Assembly: GCA_964346475.1 (NCBI GenBank)
Contig: CAYFUM010000003.1
Coordinates: forward strand, 1-64,000
Length of the DNA: 64,000 bases
Direction of reading: 5' to 3'
DNA from: DTU036 sp964346475
GTDB taxonomy: Bacteria; Bacillota; Clostridia; Peptostreptococcales; Acidaminobacteraceae
A program made the position numbers and the translations under genes. The notes beneath the pieces are model-generated. The model was not told the DNA's origin. It was given only the letters and a program-made list of their open reading frames with translations, and made no database searches. How positions within the stretch are numbered: the stretch's first letter is position 1; the number at the start of each line of letters is the position of its first letter. Below are positions 18,288 to 27,190 of this stretch, in pieces.

Positions 18288-19299
18288 CCAAATCTCCTAT
18301 AATCATGGCATCGCCAAAGCTAAAAAACCTAAACTCATTATCTACAGCATAGTTATAAGCCCTAAGTATATTTTCCCTTGTCGAAAAGGCACTGACTAGC
18401 ATCAAGAGACTTGACTGGGGTAGATGGAAGTTTGTAATTAGTAGGTCTACCACCTTAAAGTGAAAACCAGGATAGATAAAGATAGAGGTTCTGCCCCTAT
18501 CTGCCCTTATCTCACCATACTTGCTATAGATACTCTCCAGGCATCTAACCGATGTTGTTCCCACCGCTATGAGCCTTCTTGCTTCCTTTATAATCCCAGC
18601 GTTCTTCTCATCTAGAAAATAAGCCTCCTCATGCATGTGGTGGTCTTCCACTGATTCTGCCTTTACAGGCCTGAAGGTTCCTAGCCCAACATGGAGGCTA
18701 AGCTTTGCAATCTTTACCCCCCTCTTTTCCAGCTTTTCCAATAGTTCTGGAGTAAAGTGAAGACCGGCAGTGGGAGCTGCGCTGGAACCCAGCTTCCTTG
18801 CATAAACTGTCTGGTAGCGGTCCCTGTCCTCTAATTTTTCATGGATATAGGGAGGAAGGGGCATAGAACCAATTTCATCCAGGATCTCCTCGAAAATACC
18901 TTCATAGAAGAGCCTGACCTTTCTTAGGCCATCCTCCTCTATGGAAAGCACCTCTAGCTCTAGTTTGGGTGAAAGGATGAAACGGTCTCCCGGCCTAGCC
19001 TTTCTACCGGGCCTTACAAGGCAGGTCCAAGTCTTATCCTCTATTCTTTCTAGAAAGAGAAACTCTACCCTGGCCCCTGTGGACTTTTCTCCCATGACCC
19101 TGGCTGGAAGAACCTTGGTTTCATTTAAAACCAGGACATCCCCTGGACCTAGAAAGTTATAAATATCATAAAAATGCCCCTCTCTTATACTCCCGCTGCT
19201 TCGGCCTAGTATAAGGAGGCGGCTTTCTGCTCTTTTTTCAAGAGGTGACTGGGCAATTAGTTTTTCAGGTAGTTCAAAATCAAAATCCTTAGTCCTCAA
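18280..19299 (-). CDS. queA: S-adenosylmethionine:tRNA ribosyltransferase-isomerase
   Basis: Adds the epoxycyclopentane ring to preQ1-tRNA using the ribosyl part of SAM. Conserved blocks include VLVLNETKVLPARV, SSAAPTAGLHFT and the C-terminal NEFRFFSFGDAMII. I place the start at TTG 19297-19299. It gives MRTKDFDFELPEKLIAQ, which aligns with the family N-terminus, and it has a GGAG site at good spacing inside the ruvB tail. The resulting 339 aa matches the usual length. Longer ATG starts upstream add residues from inside ruvB that the family lacks. Confidence 0.95.
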   Translation of the reverse strand: MRTKDFDFELPEKLIAQSPLEKRAESRLLILGRSSGSIREGHFYDIYNFLGPGDVLVLNETKVLPARVMGEKSTGARVEFLFLERIEDKTWTCLVRPGRKARPGDRFILSPKLELEVLSIEEDGLRKVRLFYEGIFEEILDEIGSMPLPPYIHEKLEDRDRYQTVYARKLGSSAAPTAGLHFTPELLEKLEKRGVKIAKLSLHVGLGTFRPVKAESVEDHHMHEEAYFLDEKNAGIIKEARRLIAVGTTSVRCLESIYSKYGEIRADRGRTSIFIYPGFHFKVVDLLITNFHLPQSSLLMLVSAFSTRENILRAYNYAVDNEFRFFSFGDAMIIGDLDV

Positions 19300-20326
19300 G
19301 ATCCACTCCATCAAAGAGGGGAAGCTCCCCCACAAAGTCAAGACCCAGGTGGGCGTAGGCCCTGGGTAAAAGTATCCTTCCTCTGGCTGTTCTTTTTATA
19401 AAGCCTATTTGCATTAAATAGGGCTCATAGACATCTTCAATGGTGGTGCTTTCTTCTCCTGTTGAAGCTGCCAGGTTATCAAGGCCCACTGGCCCCCCAT
19501 CAAACATTAGGGCCATGGTTCTTAGAAGGTTTAAATCTGTATTATCAAGGCCCAGTTCATCAACTTCCAGTAGCTTAAGGGCCTTTTTAGCAATGTCTTC
19601 GCAGATAAGTCCCTGGTTATGAACCAGGGCAAAGTCGCTAACCCTTTTTAGGAGCCTGTTGGTAATCCTAGGTGTTCCTCTACTCCTACGGGCTATCTCA
19701 CTTCTAGGGCTATCCTCTAGCTCAACTCCCAGGACTCCCGCGCTTCTTTTTAAAATATCCTCTAGCTCCCCCTGGCTGTAGAGCTCCATCCTTAGAAGGA
19801 CTCCAAATCTATCCCTAAGGGGGCTGGTAAGATCCCCGGCCCTGGTGGTGGCACCAATAAGGGTGAAGGGTGCCAGGTCTAGCCTAATGCTCCTAGCTGA
19901 AGGGCCCTTGCCAATTAGTATGTCCAGGGCGTAGTCCTCCATGGCAGGATAAAGGACCTCCTCTATTGCAGGATTGAGCCTGTGGATCTCATCTATGAAA
20001 AGCACATCATTTTCCTTTAGTCCAGAAAGGATGGCCGCCAGATCCCCTGGCCTTTCAATGGCGGGTCCTGAGGTGATTTTTATACCTACACCCAGCTCAT
20101 TGGCTATGATCCCCGCCAGGGTTGTCTTACCCAGGCCCGGAGGGCCGTAGAGCAGGACATGGTCCAGGTGCTCTTCACGTATCTTTGCAGCCTCAATGAA
20201 GATTTTTAGCTTTTCCACATTTTTAGTCTGGCCGATATACTCTTCAAAGCATGAGGGTCTAAGACTGAGATCTCTTCTTTTCTCCTCTTCAATTATATCC
20301 GGAGTAACTATTCGTTTACCTATCAT
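19289..20326 (-). CDS. ruvB: Holliday junction branch migration helicase RuvB
   Basis: AAA+ motor that drives Holliday-junction migration with RuvA. 345 aa with Walker A GPPGLGKTTLA (about residues 61-71), Walker B LFIDEIHRLN, the sensor region LIGATTRAGDLTSPLRDRFG and a C-terminal winged-helix domain ending before the acidic tail. It abuts ruvA with no gap and overlaps queA. ruvC is not in the window, and no DinR/LexA-type box (GAACN4GTTC) is visible upstream of ruvA. Confidence 0.97.
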   Translation of the reverse strand: MIGKRIVTPDIIEEEKRRDLSLRPSCFEEYIGQTKNVEKLKIFIEAAKIREEHLDHVLLYGPPGLGKTTLAGIIANELGVGIKITSGPAIERPGDLAAILSGLKENDVLFIDEIHRLNPAIEEVLYPAMEDYALDILIGKGPSARSIRLDLAPFTLIGATTRAGDLTSPLRDRFGVLLRMELYSQGELEDILKRSAGVLGVELEDSPRSEIARRSRGTPRITNRLLKRVSDFALVHNQGLICEDIAKKALKLLEVDELGLDNTDLNLLRTMALMFDGGPVGLDNLAASTGEESTTIEDVYEPYLMQIGFIKRTARGRILLPRAYAHLGLDFVGELPLFDGVDLED

Positions 20327-20899
20327 CTATTTCACCAATTTAGCTAGAGCTTCTCTTAAAAGAGTCTCCAGTTTCTTATTTAAGTCAAGTTCATCCAGCG
20401 CCCTTTGAATCTCTCCACCGCCATAGCCCAGACTGAGCAGGGCTTCTTGGAGTTCCCTTCTGGTCCCCCTATCCCTATCATCTAGCTCAAAGCTCGTATA
20501 CTTCTTAGAGAAGCTATCCTTGAGCTCCAGTATCATCCTAGAGGCTGTCTTTTTTCCAATACCAGGAGCCTGGGTAAGAAGGGCTGCATTATCCTCAATA
20601 ATAAAATTAACGATTTCCTGACCGCTAAAGGTATTTAAAATACCCAGGGCAGTCTTAACCCCAATGCCACTGACCTTTTGTAGGCTTTGAAAGATCTCCC
20701 TGTCCATCCTATCTAGGAAACCGTAGAGGCTTAAGTCATCCTCTCGAACAACAAGCTCAGTATATATTTGCAGCTCATCAAGCTCCACCAGTCCTAGATC
20801 CCTCTGACTTAAAAAAACCTTAATTCCAAGTCCACCGTGGTCAATGATTACATGGTCAATCTCTATTTCACTTACTCTTCCTCTGATAAATGCTAGCAT
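20327..20899 (-). CDS. ruvA: Holliday junction DNA-binding protein RuvA
   Basis: Tetrameric junction-binding partner of RuvB (190 aa). It has an N-terminal OB fold starting MLAFIRGRVSEIE and a central pair of helix-hairpin-helix motifs (KVSGIGVKTALGIL and QAPGIGKKTASRMILELKD). The C-terminal domain that contacts RuvB follows. It is the first visible gene of the long minus-strand unit. The upstream region contains an inverted repeat (see 20918-20935). Confidence 0.96.
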   Translation of the reverse strand: MLAFIRGRVSEIEIDHVIIDHGGLGIKVFLSQRDLGLVELDELQIYTELVVREDDLSLYGFLDRMDREIFQSLQKVSGIGVKTALGILNTFSGQEIVNFIIEDNAALLTQAPGIGKKTASRMILELKDSFSKKYTSFELDDRDRGTRRELQEALLSLGYGGGEIQRALDELDLNKKLETLLREALAKLVK

Positions 20900-20917
20900 C
20901 CCTTTTCCTTTACTAAC

Positions 20918-20935
20918 TATACTTCGTTAAGTATA
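20918..20935. repeat. Inverted repeat upstream of ruvA
   Basis: A perfect 7-bp inverted repeat (tatactt, 4-nt spacer, aagtata) lies 20 nt before the ruvA start. On the minus strand it includes TATACT, which would serve as a -10 box, so it could be an operator overlapping a promoter or just an AT-rich palindrome. Confidence 0.35.
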
Positions 20936-21031
20936 CTAAAGAGCCCATCCAGCGTCAAATAGACCAGGCTGAAAACGAACTTCCATTTTCTGGAGTTTTA
21001 AGTTATACTTTCAGAAGAAGAAGGAGGGTTT

Positions 21032-22117
21032 ATGAAAGTTTTTGCGCTGTTTTTACTGCTTATACTTGGCTTTATCATATTAGCATACTATCTATATCTG
21101 GTTTTAATTGGAAAGAGCCTGGCCAGGCTAGTGGGAAGCAAGGATAGATTTATATGGAACGGTCTTAAAAATGTTACTGACAGGGCCTCCAGGGGCCGGG
21201 TGACAGTCTTTCTTGATAGGACCCATCTAATGGTTTCTACCCTAGGCCTCCCTGCAACCTACTCTAGCCTAAGAGAGGGAAGTCTGGATCAGGGTACAGC
21301 CATTGCCTATGAAGATATAGTCCATTTCGACTATGATTCTAGAAATGTCATTCCCCTGATTAGTCCAATTATAAATTATATTTTTAAGGTTAATGACTAT
21401 ATTCTTAAGCTTTCCTATTATGATGAGGATGCCATATTAAGGAAAATGAAATTCAGGGCATCAGGCATGGACCCCCTTGACTTTGAAATTAGCTTTGCGG
21501 AGTTTAATAACAAGATTTATGGTAGTCGAGGTTTAAGGACTGGCAATCAGGATCTAGACCCTAGCTCTCCAGCTCAAAGTATCACTAGTCCCAAAGATAA
21601 TACAGATAAGACCCTACTTATCCCCAAGGCTACTAAGGCCCAGGAGAATCCGTCTAGGACTTTAGAAGATAAGACCGAGCTACTGGATAGGAGTCAGTTT
21701 TCCCAGACCAACCAGGCTGAAGAGAGTAAAATAAAAAATAAGGTTTCCGAGGAAGATGAGCTGACTAGGAGAATTATATTTAAAGAAGAAGAGCTAGAGG
21801 GCCTAGAGGCTGACTTAGCTGACCCCCAGGAAGAAAAAACTGGGCTTTTTAAAAAGAGTCTTTTTAAGGACAGGCTAAAGACAGAAAAATCCTCTGAGTC
21901 CCAGCTAGCTATAGAAAAGGATCAGCCTATTAACAGAAGGTCCTTCCTAGATAACAATAAAAAAACTGAGGCTAAGGAAGCTACCGTGAAGGTAGAGCTC
22001 CCTGAGGAGCTAAAAAAAGTGGATCTTACCGGCCTAAGCCCGGAGGAGATTTCTGCCAAGGAACTGGAGAGGCTAAACAAGTTAAAGGAGTTCTTCTCTG
22101 AGAAGGTAGATGATTAA
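21032..22117 (+). CDS. Uncharacterised membrane-anchored protein with long charged tail
   Basis: I do not recognise the family. The 361 residues begin with one strongly hydrophobic helix (about 5-27) followed by positive residues, so it is probably anchored with the rest in the cytoplasm. Residues about 30-165 look folded, with alternating hydrophobic strands (VTVFLDRTHLMVSTLG; YEDIVHFDYDSRNVIP) that could be a PH-like beta domain; this is only a guess. Residues about 170-361 are rich in K, E, D, S and T and look disordered. The ATG has a strong GAAGGAGGG site. It stands alone, divergent from ruvA and convergent with yigZ, and ends at a terminator. Confidence 0.8.
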   Translation: MKVFALFLLLILGFIILAYYLYLVLIGKSLARLVGSKDRFIWNGLKNVTDRASRGRVTVFLDRTHLMVSTLGLPATYSSLREGSLDQGTAIAYEDIVHFDYDSRNVIPLISPIINYIFKVNDYILKLSYYDEDAILRKMKFRASGMDPLDFEISFAEFNNKIYGSRGLRTGNQDLDPSSPAQSITSPKDNTDKTLLIPKATKAQENPSRTLEDKTELLDRSQFSQTNQAEESKIKNKVSEEDELTRRIIFKEEELEGLEADLADPQEEKTGLFKKSLFKDRLKTEKSSESQLAIEKDQPINRRSFLDNNKKTEAKEATVKVELPEELKKVDLTGLSPEEISAKELERLNKLKEFFSEKVDD

Positions 22118-22144
22118 AAAAATAAAACGTCACTAATGATAGGA

Positions 22145-22190
22145 CCCCCTAAATACCTAGACGGAATTAGGGGGTTTTAATTTTTTCAAG
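22145..22190 (+). terminator. Terminator after the 361-aa protein gene
   Basis: Perfect 8-bp stem (ccccctaa / ttaggggg, 22145-22152 with 22167-22174), then TTTTAATTTTTT. The 3' arm overlaps the last codons of the convergent yigZ gene. Confidence 0.85.
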
Positions 22191-22811
22191 CTCCATTATC
22201 CCACCAAAGTCTTCTATATAGTATTCCCCTAGGGCCTCAATATTAAGTCTACCATCGCTGGCATCCCTTAAAACCTCTACAAGCCCCTGGTCCTGGGGAT
22301 AGATAATCCTGGAGACTTCATGGCTGTAAAGGGGTTCAAGTCCCAGAACTTTTTTTGTGGCCAGAATATAGTCTATAGTCCCATGGTAGGTGTAATCGTA
22401 GTTTAACTTGTATTTAAAGGCTCTAATTACCTCCCTGGAGCCAGATTCCTCAAGGACTAGCTCTGCTGTCTTTGAATAGGCTCTGATAAGGCCCCCCTTA
22501 CCCAGCTTTATACCTCCAAAATACCTGACTGCACAGATTAAAACCTGGCGCAGATCCTGGGCTTCAAGAAGTTGTAGCATGGGGTAGCCTGCCGTTAGGC
22601 TGGGTTCTCCATTATCATCGAAGTCCTTATAGGACTGGCTAAAGCCAACTTGAAGAGCGGTACAAATATGGGTGGCCTTTCTGTGCTCCTTCCAGAGCTG
22701 GGAGATTATTTCTTCGGCTTCCTCCCTACTCTCAATAAAAAAACTATAGCCTATAAAATGGCTCTTCTTTTCATAAAAATCTATATGACCATTTCTTTTA
22801 ATCAGCTTCAT
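22167..22811 (-). CDS. yigZ: YigZ/IMPACT family protein
   Basis: Member of the UPF0029/IMPACT family (214 aa). It has an N-terminal ribosomal-S5-like fold carrying the signature FDDNGEPSLTAGYPMLQ and VRYFGGIKLGKGGLIRAY, and a smaller C-terminal domain. Eukaryotic IMPACT regulates GCN2; the bacterial role is unclear. It starts inside the end of hflX (14-nt overlap) and is therefore likely cotranscribed with it. Confidence 0.93.
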   Translation of the reverse strand: MKLIKRNGHIDFYEKKSHFIGYSFFIESREEAEEIISQLWKEHRKATHICTALQVGFSQSYKDFDDNGEPSLTAGYPMLQLLEAQDLRQVLICAVRYFGGIKLGKGGLIRAYSKTAELVLEESGSREVIRAFKYKLNYDYTYHGTIDYILATKKVLGLEPLYSHEVSRIIYPQDQGLVEVLRDASDGRLNIEALGEYYIEDFGGIMELEKIKTP

Positions 22812-24033
22812 ATATATACTCTTTATACTTGCCTAGCAGTCTATCATCCACCAGGGCCTCAAAAAGGGTCCCTTCTTCGGTGTAGTCTGTCTTTAGAGGG
22901 CTAACCTCTTCTAGGAATTCTGAGGCCTTGGATCCCTGGCTAAAGGTGAATAGAAAATCTACCCTATGCCTTCTCTTAAAAAGCCTCTCCTTTATTCTCT
23001 CAACCAGTAAATCCATATTTTCTCCAGTTTTAACTGAAACAGGCAGTCCCTGGGCTATTAGGCTCTCTCCTAGGTCCATTTTGTTGAGAACCTCCAGCCT
23101 AGGAATGTCCCCTGCTCCAATTTGCGCAAGAACCCTGCTGGTAGCTTCCTCCTGGCTTTTTACATCCTCTCTTGAGCCATCTAGCAGGTGGAGGATAAGA
23201 TCTGCGTAGAGGATCTCCTCTAAAGTACTCTGAAAGGCGTCTACCAAGATATCAGGCAGTCTACTGACAAAGCCAACGGTATCTATTAGAAAAAACTCCA
23301 TACCCTCTTCCAGCCTTATCTTTCTTACATAGGTATCCAGGGTAGCAAATAGCATATCTTCAACATATACCTCCTCGCCCTGGGCATCATAATTATTGAT
23401 AAACCAGTTCATCATAGAGGACTTGCCAGCATTGGTATAGCCCACCAGGGCAAGAACAGGTATAGTCCGGCTAAGCCTGTTTTTTCTCTGGGTGGCTAGA
23501 ACCTCCTTTTGTTCCTCAATCCTGTGTTTTAGTTCACTAATCCTGCTATCAATTTTCCTTCTATCCATCTCAAGCTTTGTCTCTCCAGGGCCCCTGGTAC
23601 CAATGCCTGCTCCCTGCTTGGAAAGAAACTTGCCTACCCCAACCAAATGGGTCCTATTATATCTAAGCTGGGCCATCTCTACCTGGTACTGGGACAACCT
23701 GGTCCTGGAGCGCTGGGCAAAGATATCCAGTATAAGGGTAGTCCTATCCATGATGGCAACTGGAATTTGATCGGCTAGGTTTCTAAGATGGCTGCCACTG
23801 AGCTCATCATCGATGATAAGCAGGTCTATCTCCTTCTCATCACAGATTATTCCTATTTCTTCTATTTTTCCCTTGCCAAAGTAGCTGGGTCCCTGGGGTT
23901 TATCCTTGTTTTGGATCAGCTCAACCTCTACACTGGCCCCCAGGGCCTCCACCAGGCCCCTTAGTTCTTCTAGGGAGTCCTCAGCCTCTTTAAGTCCTCG
24001 GGGGGCTAGGCCGGCAATCATCACCCTTTGCAT
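22798..24033 (-). CDS. hflX: Ribosome-associated GTPase HflX
   Basis: GTPase that splits stalled or heat-damaged 70S ribosomes. 411 aa: an N-terminal HflX domain with the glycine-rich PSYFGKGKIEEI region, then a coiled-coil stretch with RGPGETKLEMDRR, then the G domain. The P-loop is GYTNAGKSS (about residues 201-209), G3 is DTVGF and G4 is NKMD. It is divergent from the PBP gene, with 65 nt between starts. Confidence 0.96.
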   Translation of the reverse strand: MQRVMIAGLAPRGLKEAEDSLEELRGLVEALGASVEVELIQNKDKPQGPSYFGKGKIEEIGIICDEKEIDLLIIDDELSGSHLRNLADQIPVAIMDRTTLILDIFAQRSRTRLSQYQVEMAQLRYNRTHLVGVGKFLSKQGAGIGTRGPGETKLEMDRRKIDSRISELKHRIEEQKEVLATQRKNRLSRTIPVLALVGYTNAGKSSMMNWFINNYDAQGEEVYVEDMLFATLDTYVRKIRLEEGMEFFLIDTVGFVSRLPDILVDAFQSTLEEILYADLILHLLDGSREDVKSQEEATSRVLAQIGAGDIPRLEVLNKMDLGESLIAQGLPVSVKTGENMDLLVERIKERLFKRRHRVDFLFTFSQGSKASEFLEEVSPLKTDYTEEGTLFEALVDDRLLGKYKEYIYEAD

Positions 24034-24068
24034 CTTTCCACCTTTCTATCGCAACTTTAAAATCTTTA

Positions 24069-24077
24069 TGCTATAAT
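24069..24077 (+). promoter_or_regulatory. Extended -10 promoter for the PBP gene
   Basis: TGC followed directly by TATAAT (24072-24077), 22 nt before the ATG and just upstream of an AAGGAGG site. No good -35 box is visible, as is common for extended -10 promoters. Confidence 0.6.
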
Positions 24078-24098
24078 ACCCTTGTTAAGGAGGTAATT

Positions 24099-27000
24099 AT
24101 GCCTAGATTTAAAAGAAAACCTAAGCCTAAACGGCATTTCCTGTTGACGCTTTTTAATATTTTAATTGTCACCCTGATACTATCAGCTATGATAACAGCC
24201 GGGGTGGTCTATTACATTGTACAGGATTCCATAGCTAAATTGCCAGAAATTGATCCAGAGAATGTAATATTAGATCAAAACTCAGTTATCCTGGATGCCG
24301 AGGGCAATCTCCTGTCTAGGGTTTATGGTAATTCCCTGAGAACTGTTATTGAATATGATGATATCAGTGAAGACGCCATAAATGCTTTTATAGCTGTGGA
24401 GGATAAAACCTTTTGGGAGCACCACGGTTTTAACTATGTCAGGATGATAGGGGCTGTTAAGGAGGCCGTTCTGAGTCATGGAAATGTCTCTGGAACCTCT
24501 ACCATTACCCAGCAGCTGGCTAGAAACCTCTTTCTAACCGAGACTCGCCTGGACTATTCCCCTGTTAGAAAAATCCAGGAAGCCTACTATTCCATGATTA
24601 TCGAGGATACTCTACCCAAGGAAAAGATCCTGGAGACCTATTTAAATACAATCTTTCTTGGAGCCTCAGCTGAAGGTATAGAGGCAGCCTCAAATATATA
24701 CTTTGATAAAAAAGCCTCGGAACTTGACTATATAGAGGGGGCCATCCTGGCAGCTCTACCCAGCGCACCTACCAGCTATGCCCCAATGTTTTCTGTTGAA
24801 CGCAAGGAAATTACCGGCGATGATGTAATTATTGGTGAGCGGGATAGCCAGTACCTCTATGTCTACAACCCCAATATCGAGGAAAGATACCAATTTGTCC
24901 TCCAGCTCATGGAGGAGCAGGGTTTTATAAGCCAAGAGGAGTACAGGAGGGGGCTGGACACAGACCTAAAAACAGTCCTCAACCCCGGCAAATTTTATAA
25001 CGATAACATAAACAACTTTTTTGTGGAAACGGTACAAAACCAGGTCCTGGATGACCTAGTTAGGGAAAAAGAAATCAGCATGGAGCAGGCTAACAACCTG
25101 CTTTTGACCTCAGGCTATACCATCCACTCCACACTGATTGAAAGTGAACAGCAATTTCTCCAGCGCCAATATATGGAGGAGGGTTCAGAGGAATACTTTA
25201 ACTCTTCTACTCGCTCTGCCCTAATGCAGTTCCAGTCCTACCATGGTCTCTATGATGATGGTGTCCTGGATGAAGAAAGCTGGGAGCTCTTAATAGACAG
25301 GGGCCACCTAACTAATGTCTCCTATAGGCCTGAGCTAAGTGAAGGTGATGAACATAGGTATGTACCAGATCTTAAAAAAGCCCTGGCCCAGGAGGGATTC
25401 GCAGCTATCCATCCCTGGATAAGCTATCTAAGTCCTACCTTTAGTAACGGAAGAGTTGTCCTTAGTGATGGCTATCTGTATGATTATAAGAATAGCTTTG
25501 ATGAGGATAAGAACTTTTTACTGCCCCATGACTACTTCTATGAGTCGGAGTACGGTGATATCATCGTACCAGATAATGGCCTATTAAAGTTTCAAGAAAC
25601 CGATGGAGGCTTTGTTTTTCTTGGCATGGGTGATATGTACCATTTTGGGAACAATCCACAAAATAGAGACTATAAATACGATGGTACCTACACTATCCCC
25701 TACCTATTACTCTTTGAAAACTCCAGTTTCTCTATACCTAGTGAGTACCTAAGGGTTTCAGGGGATGAGCTTATTATAGACTCCTCTGCCCTAGATGATG
25801 GCATCCTCTGGATAAATGATTTCGGGGAACTTGTAGTAAATAAAGACTATGTACAAACTTCCACCATGCCCTCAGTGCAACCCCAGTCTGCATCAGCAAT
25901 AATAGACGAGAGTACTGGACATCTAAAGGCTATTTTTGGCGGACGGGGCCTTGTTGGTCGCTATCTCTTTAATAGAGCAACTAGCCCATCCCAAACGGGT
26001 TCTTCAATTAAGCCCATAGCAGTCTACGGACCTGGTATCGACTCAGGTAAGATTACTGCAGCCACTGTGGTCATGGATAAACCAAGCTATGAGTTTAATC
26101 CAGGCTCCAACGAGCCCTGGCCTGTTAACTTTGATGGCACCTACAAAGGTCCAATGACTGTTAGAAATTCAATAATAAATTCTCAGAATGTTCCTGCCGT
26201 AACCTATGGATCCATTATTGGGGTCGAAACCATGGCGGACTACCTGGAAGCCAACGGTGTAAGCACCCTGGTAAGGGAGGGAGCCTATAATGACCTCAAC
26301 CTTTCATCTCTGGCCCTTGGTGCTCTAACCTATGGAATTTCTCCCCTGGAGATGGCCTCAGCCTATGGTACCTTCGGCAATGAAGGCGTCCATATGCCCT
26401 GGATCTCCTACACCCATGTAGAGGATGATAAGGGAAATATTATACTGGACAATAGGGATAATCAGGGCAGGAGAGTCTTTAGTGAAGAAGCTAATTATAT
26501 TATGACAGACCTCTTAAATGATGTCGTTACAAAATATGCCTATGAGGCTATAATCGGTGGCGGTATCCCAGTAATTGGTAAGACCGGTACCACTGGTGCT
26601 AGAAAGGCCAATACCGATACCTGGTTTGTCGGAGTAACCCCCTATGTGTCCACAGCAATCTGGGTGGGAAGTGACAGAAATATATCCCTGGCAGAAGGTT
26701 CCTACTATGTTGCTAGCTTTTGGGGAAATATGATGAGAAACTACCATGCAGACCTCCCCTCTAGGTCCTTTGCTCCCAAGCCTGAGGGGGTTTCCTGGGT
26801 CACTGTGGATGCTAGAAGTGGTAAACTGCCAGGTCCTCATTCCAAAAACACTATAACTGAACTCTTTATTATGGGAACAGCACCTACAGAAAGGGACGAT
26901 TCCTATGAACTTCATGAGGTCTGTAAAATTTCTGGTAAAGCTCCAACGAAATACTGTAAGGAGACCGAAGAAAAGCCCTTCCTTAAAAAAGAATATGCTA

Positions 27001-27149
27001 TAACCGAGGCTGATAAAAAACTAGTTTTCGATCCCGAGGACAAGTGTGAAGTTTGTGAGAAGGAATTCCTGGAAAAGGAAGAAGCTGAAAAAGAAGAAGC
27101 TGAAAAAGAAGAAGCTGAAAAAGAAGAAGCCGAAAATAATAATGATTAA
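24099..27149 (+). CDS. Class A penicillin-binding protein (transglycosylase/transpeptidase)
   Basis: Bifunctional peptidoglycan synthase of 1016 aa. An N-terminal cytoplasmic basic patch and one transmembrane helix (about 18-42) lead into a GT51 domain with EDKTFWEHHGF and STITQQLARN. The transpeptidase domain has the nucleophile S635 in GSSIKP, SQN in NSIINSQNVP and K828 in GKTGTTG. Between the two, at about residues 350-400, is a segment resembling a peptidoglycan-binding domain (TRSALMQFQSYHGL...DGVLDEESWELL), followed by about 200 residues unlike a standard PBP1A linker. The C-terminus has several cysteines and a tail of EKEEA repeats. RBS AAGGAGG; terminator follows. Confidence 0.93.
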   Translation: MPRFKRKPKPKRHFLLTLFNILIVTLILSAMITAGVVYYIVQDSIAKLPEIDPENVILDQNSVILDAEGNLLSRVYGNSLRTVIEYDDISEDAINAFIAVEDKTFWEHHGFNYVRMIGAVKEAVLSHGNVSGTSTITQQLARNLFLTETRLDYSPVRKIQEAYYSMIIEDTLPKEKILETYLNTIFLGASAEGIEAASNIYFDKKASELDYIEGAILAALPSAPTSYAPMFSVERKEITGDDVIIGERDSQYLYVYNPNIEERYQFVLQLMEEQGFISQEEYRRGLDTDLKTVLNPGKFYNDNINNFFVETVQNQVLDDLVREKEISMEQANNLLLTSGYTIHSTLIESEQQFLQRQYMEEGSEEYFNSSTRSALMQFQSYHGLYDDGVLDEESWELLIDRGHLTNVSYRPELSEGDEHRYVPDLKKALAQEGFAAIHPWISYLSPTFSNGRVVLSDGYLYDYKNSFDEDKNFLLPHDYFYESEYGDIIVPDNGLLKFQETDGGFVFLGMGDMYHFGNNPQNRDYKYDGTYTIPYLLLFENSSFSIPSEYLRVSGDELIIDSSALDDGILWINDFGELVVNKDYVQTSTMPSVQPQSASAIIDESTGHLKAIFGGRGLVGRYLFNRATSPSQTGSSIKPIAVYGPGIDSGKITAATVVMDKPSYEFNPGSNEPWPVNFDGTYKGPMTVRNSIINSQNVPAVTYGSIIGVETMADYLEANGVSTLVREGAYNDLNLSSLALGALTYGISPLEMASAYGTFGNEGVHMPWISYTHVEDDKGNIILDNRDNQGRRVFSEEANYIMTDLLNDVVTKYAYEAIIGGGIPVIGKTGTTGARKANTDTWFVGVTPYVSTAIWVGSDRNISLAEGSYYVASFWGNMMRNYHADLPSRSFAPKPEGVSWVTVDARSGKLPGPHSKNTITELFIMGTAPTERDDSYELHEVCKISGKAPTKYCKETEEKPFLKKEYAITEADKKLVFDPEDKCEVCEKEFLEKEEAEKEEAEKEEAEKEEAENNND
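27081..27136 (+). repeat. 15-bp tandem repeat encoding the EKEEA tail
   Basis: Three exact copies of gaagctgaaaaagaa and a fourth degenerate partial copy at the 3' end of the PBP gene. The unit is a multiple of three, so copy number can vary without a frameshift and would only change the length of the charged tail. Confidence 0.9.
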
Positions 27150-27155
27150 AAAAAC

Positions 27156-27190
27156 AAGGCCCTACCCTGCAGGTAGTGGCCTTAAATTTT
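27156..27190. terminator. Terminator shared by convergent PBP and thiI genes
   Basis: Long stem (aaggcc plus ctacc with ggtag plus ggcctt, one unpaired base). A-runs precede it on + and TTAAATTTTATTT follows, so it can work in both directions between the convergent gene ends. Confidence 0.75.

Noticed and set aside
19300..19341. Upstream starts for queA (ATG at 19311 and beyond)
   Set aside because: The TTG at 19299 gives the family N-terminus and has a GGAG site; upstream residues come from the ruvB tail.
20880..21031. SOS (DinR/LexA) box in front of ruvAB
   Set aside because: No GAACN4GTTC-type palindrome is present; the inverted repeat found (tatactt/aagtata) is different.
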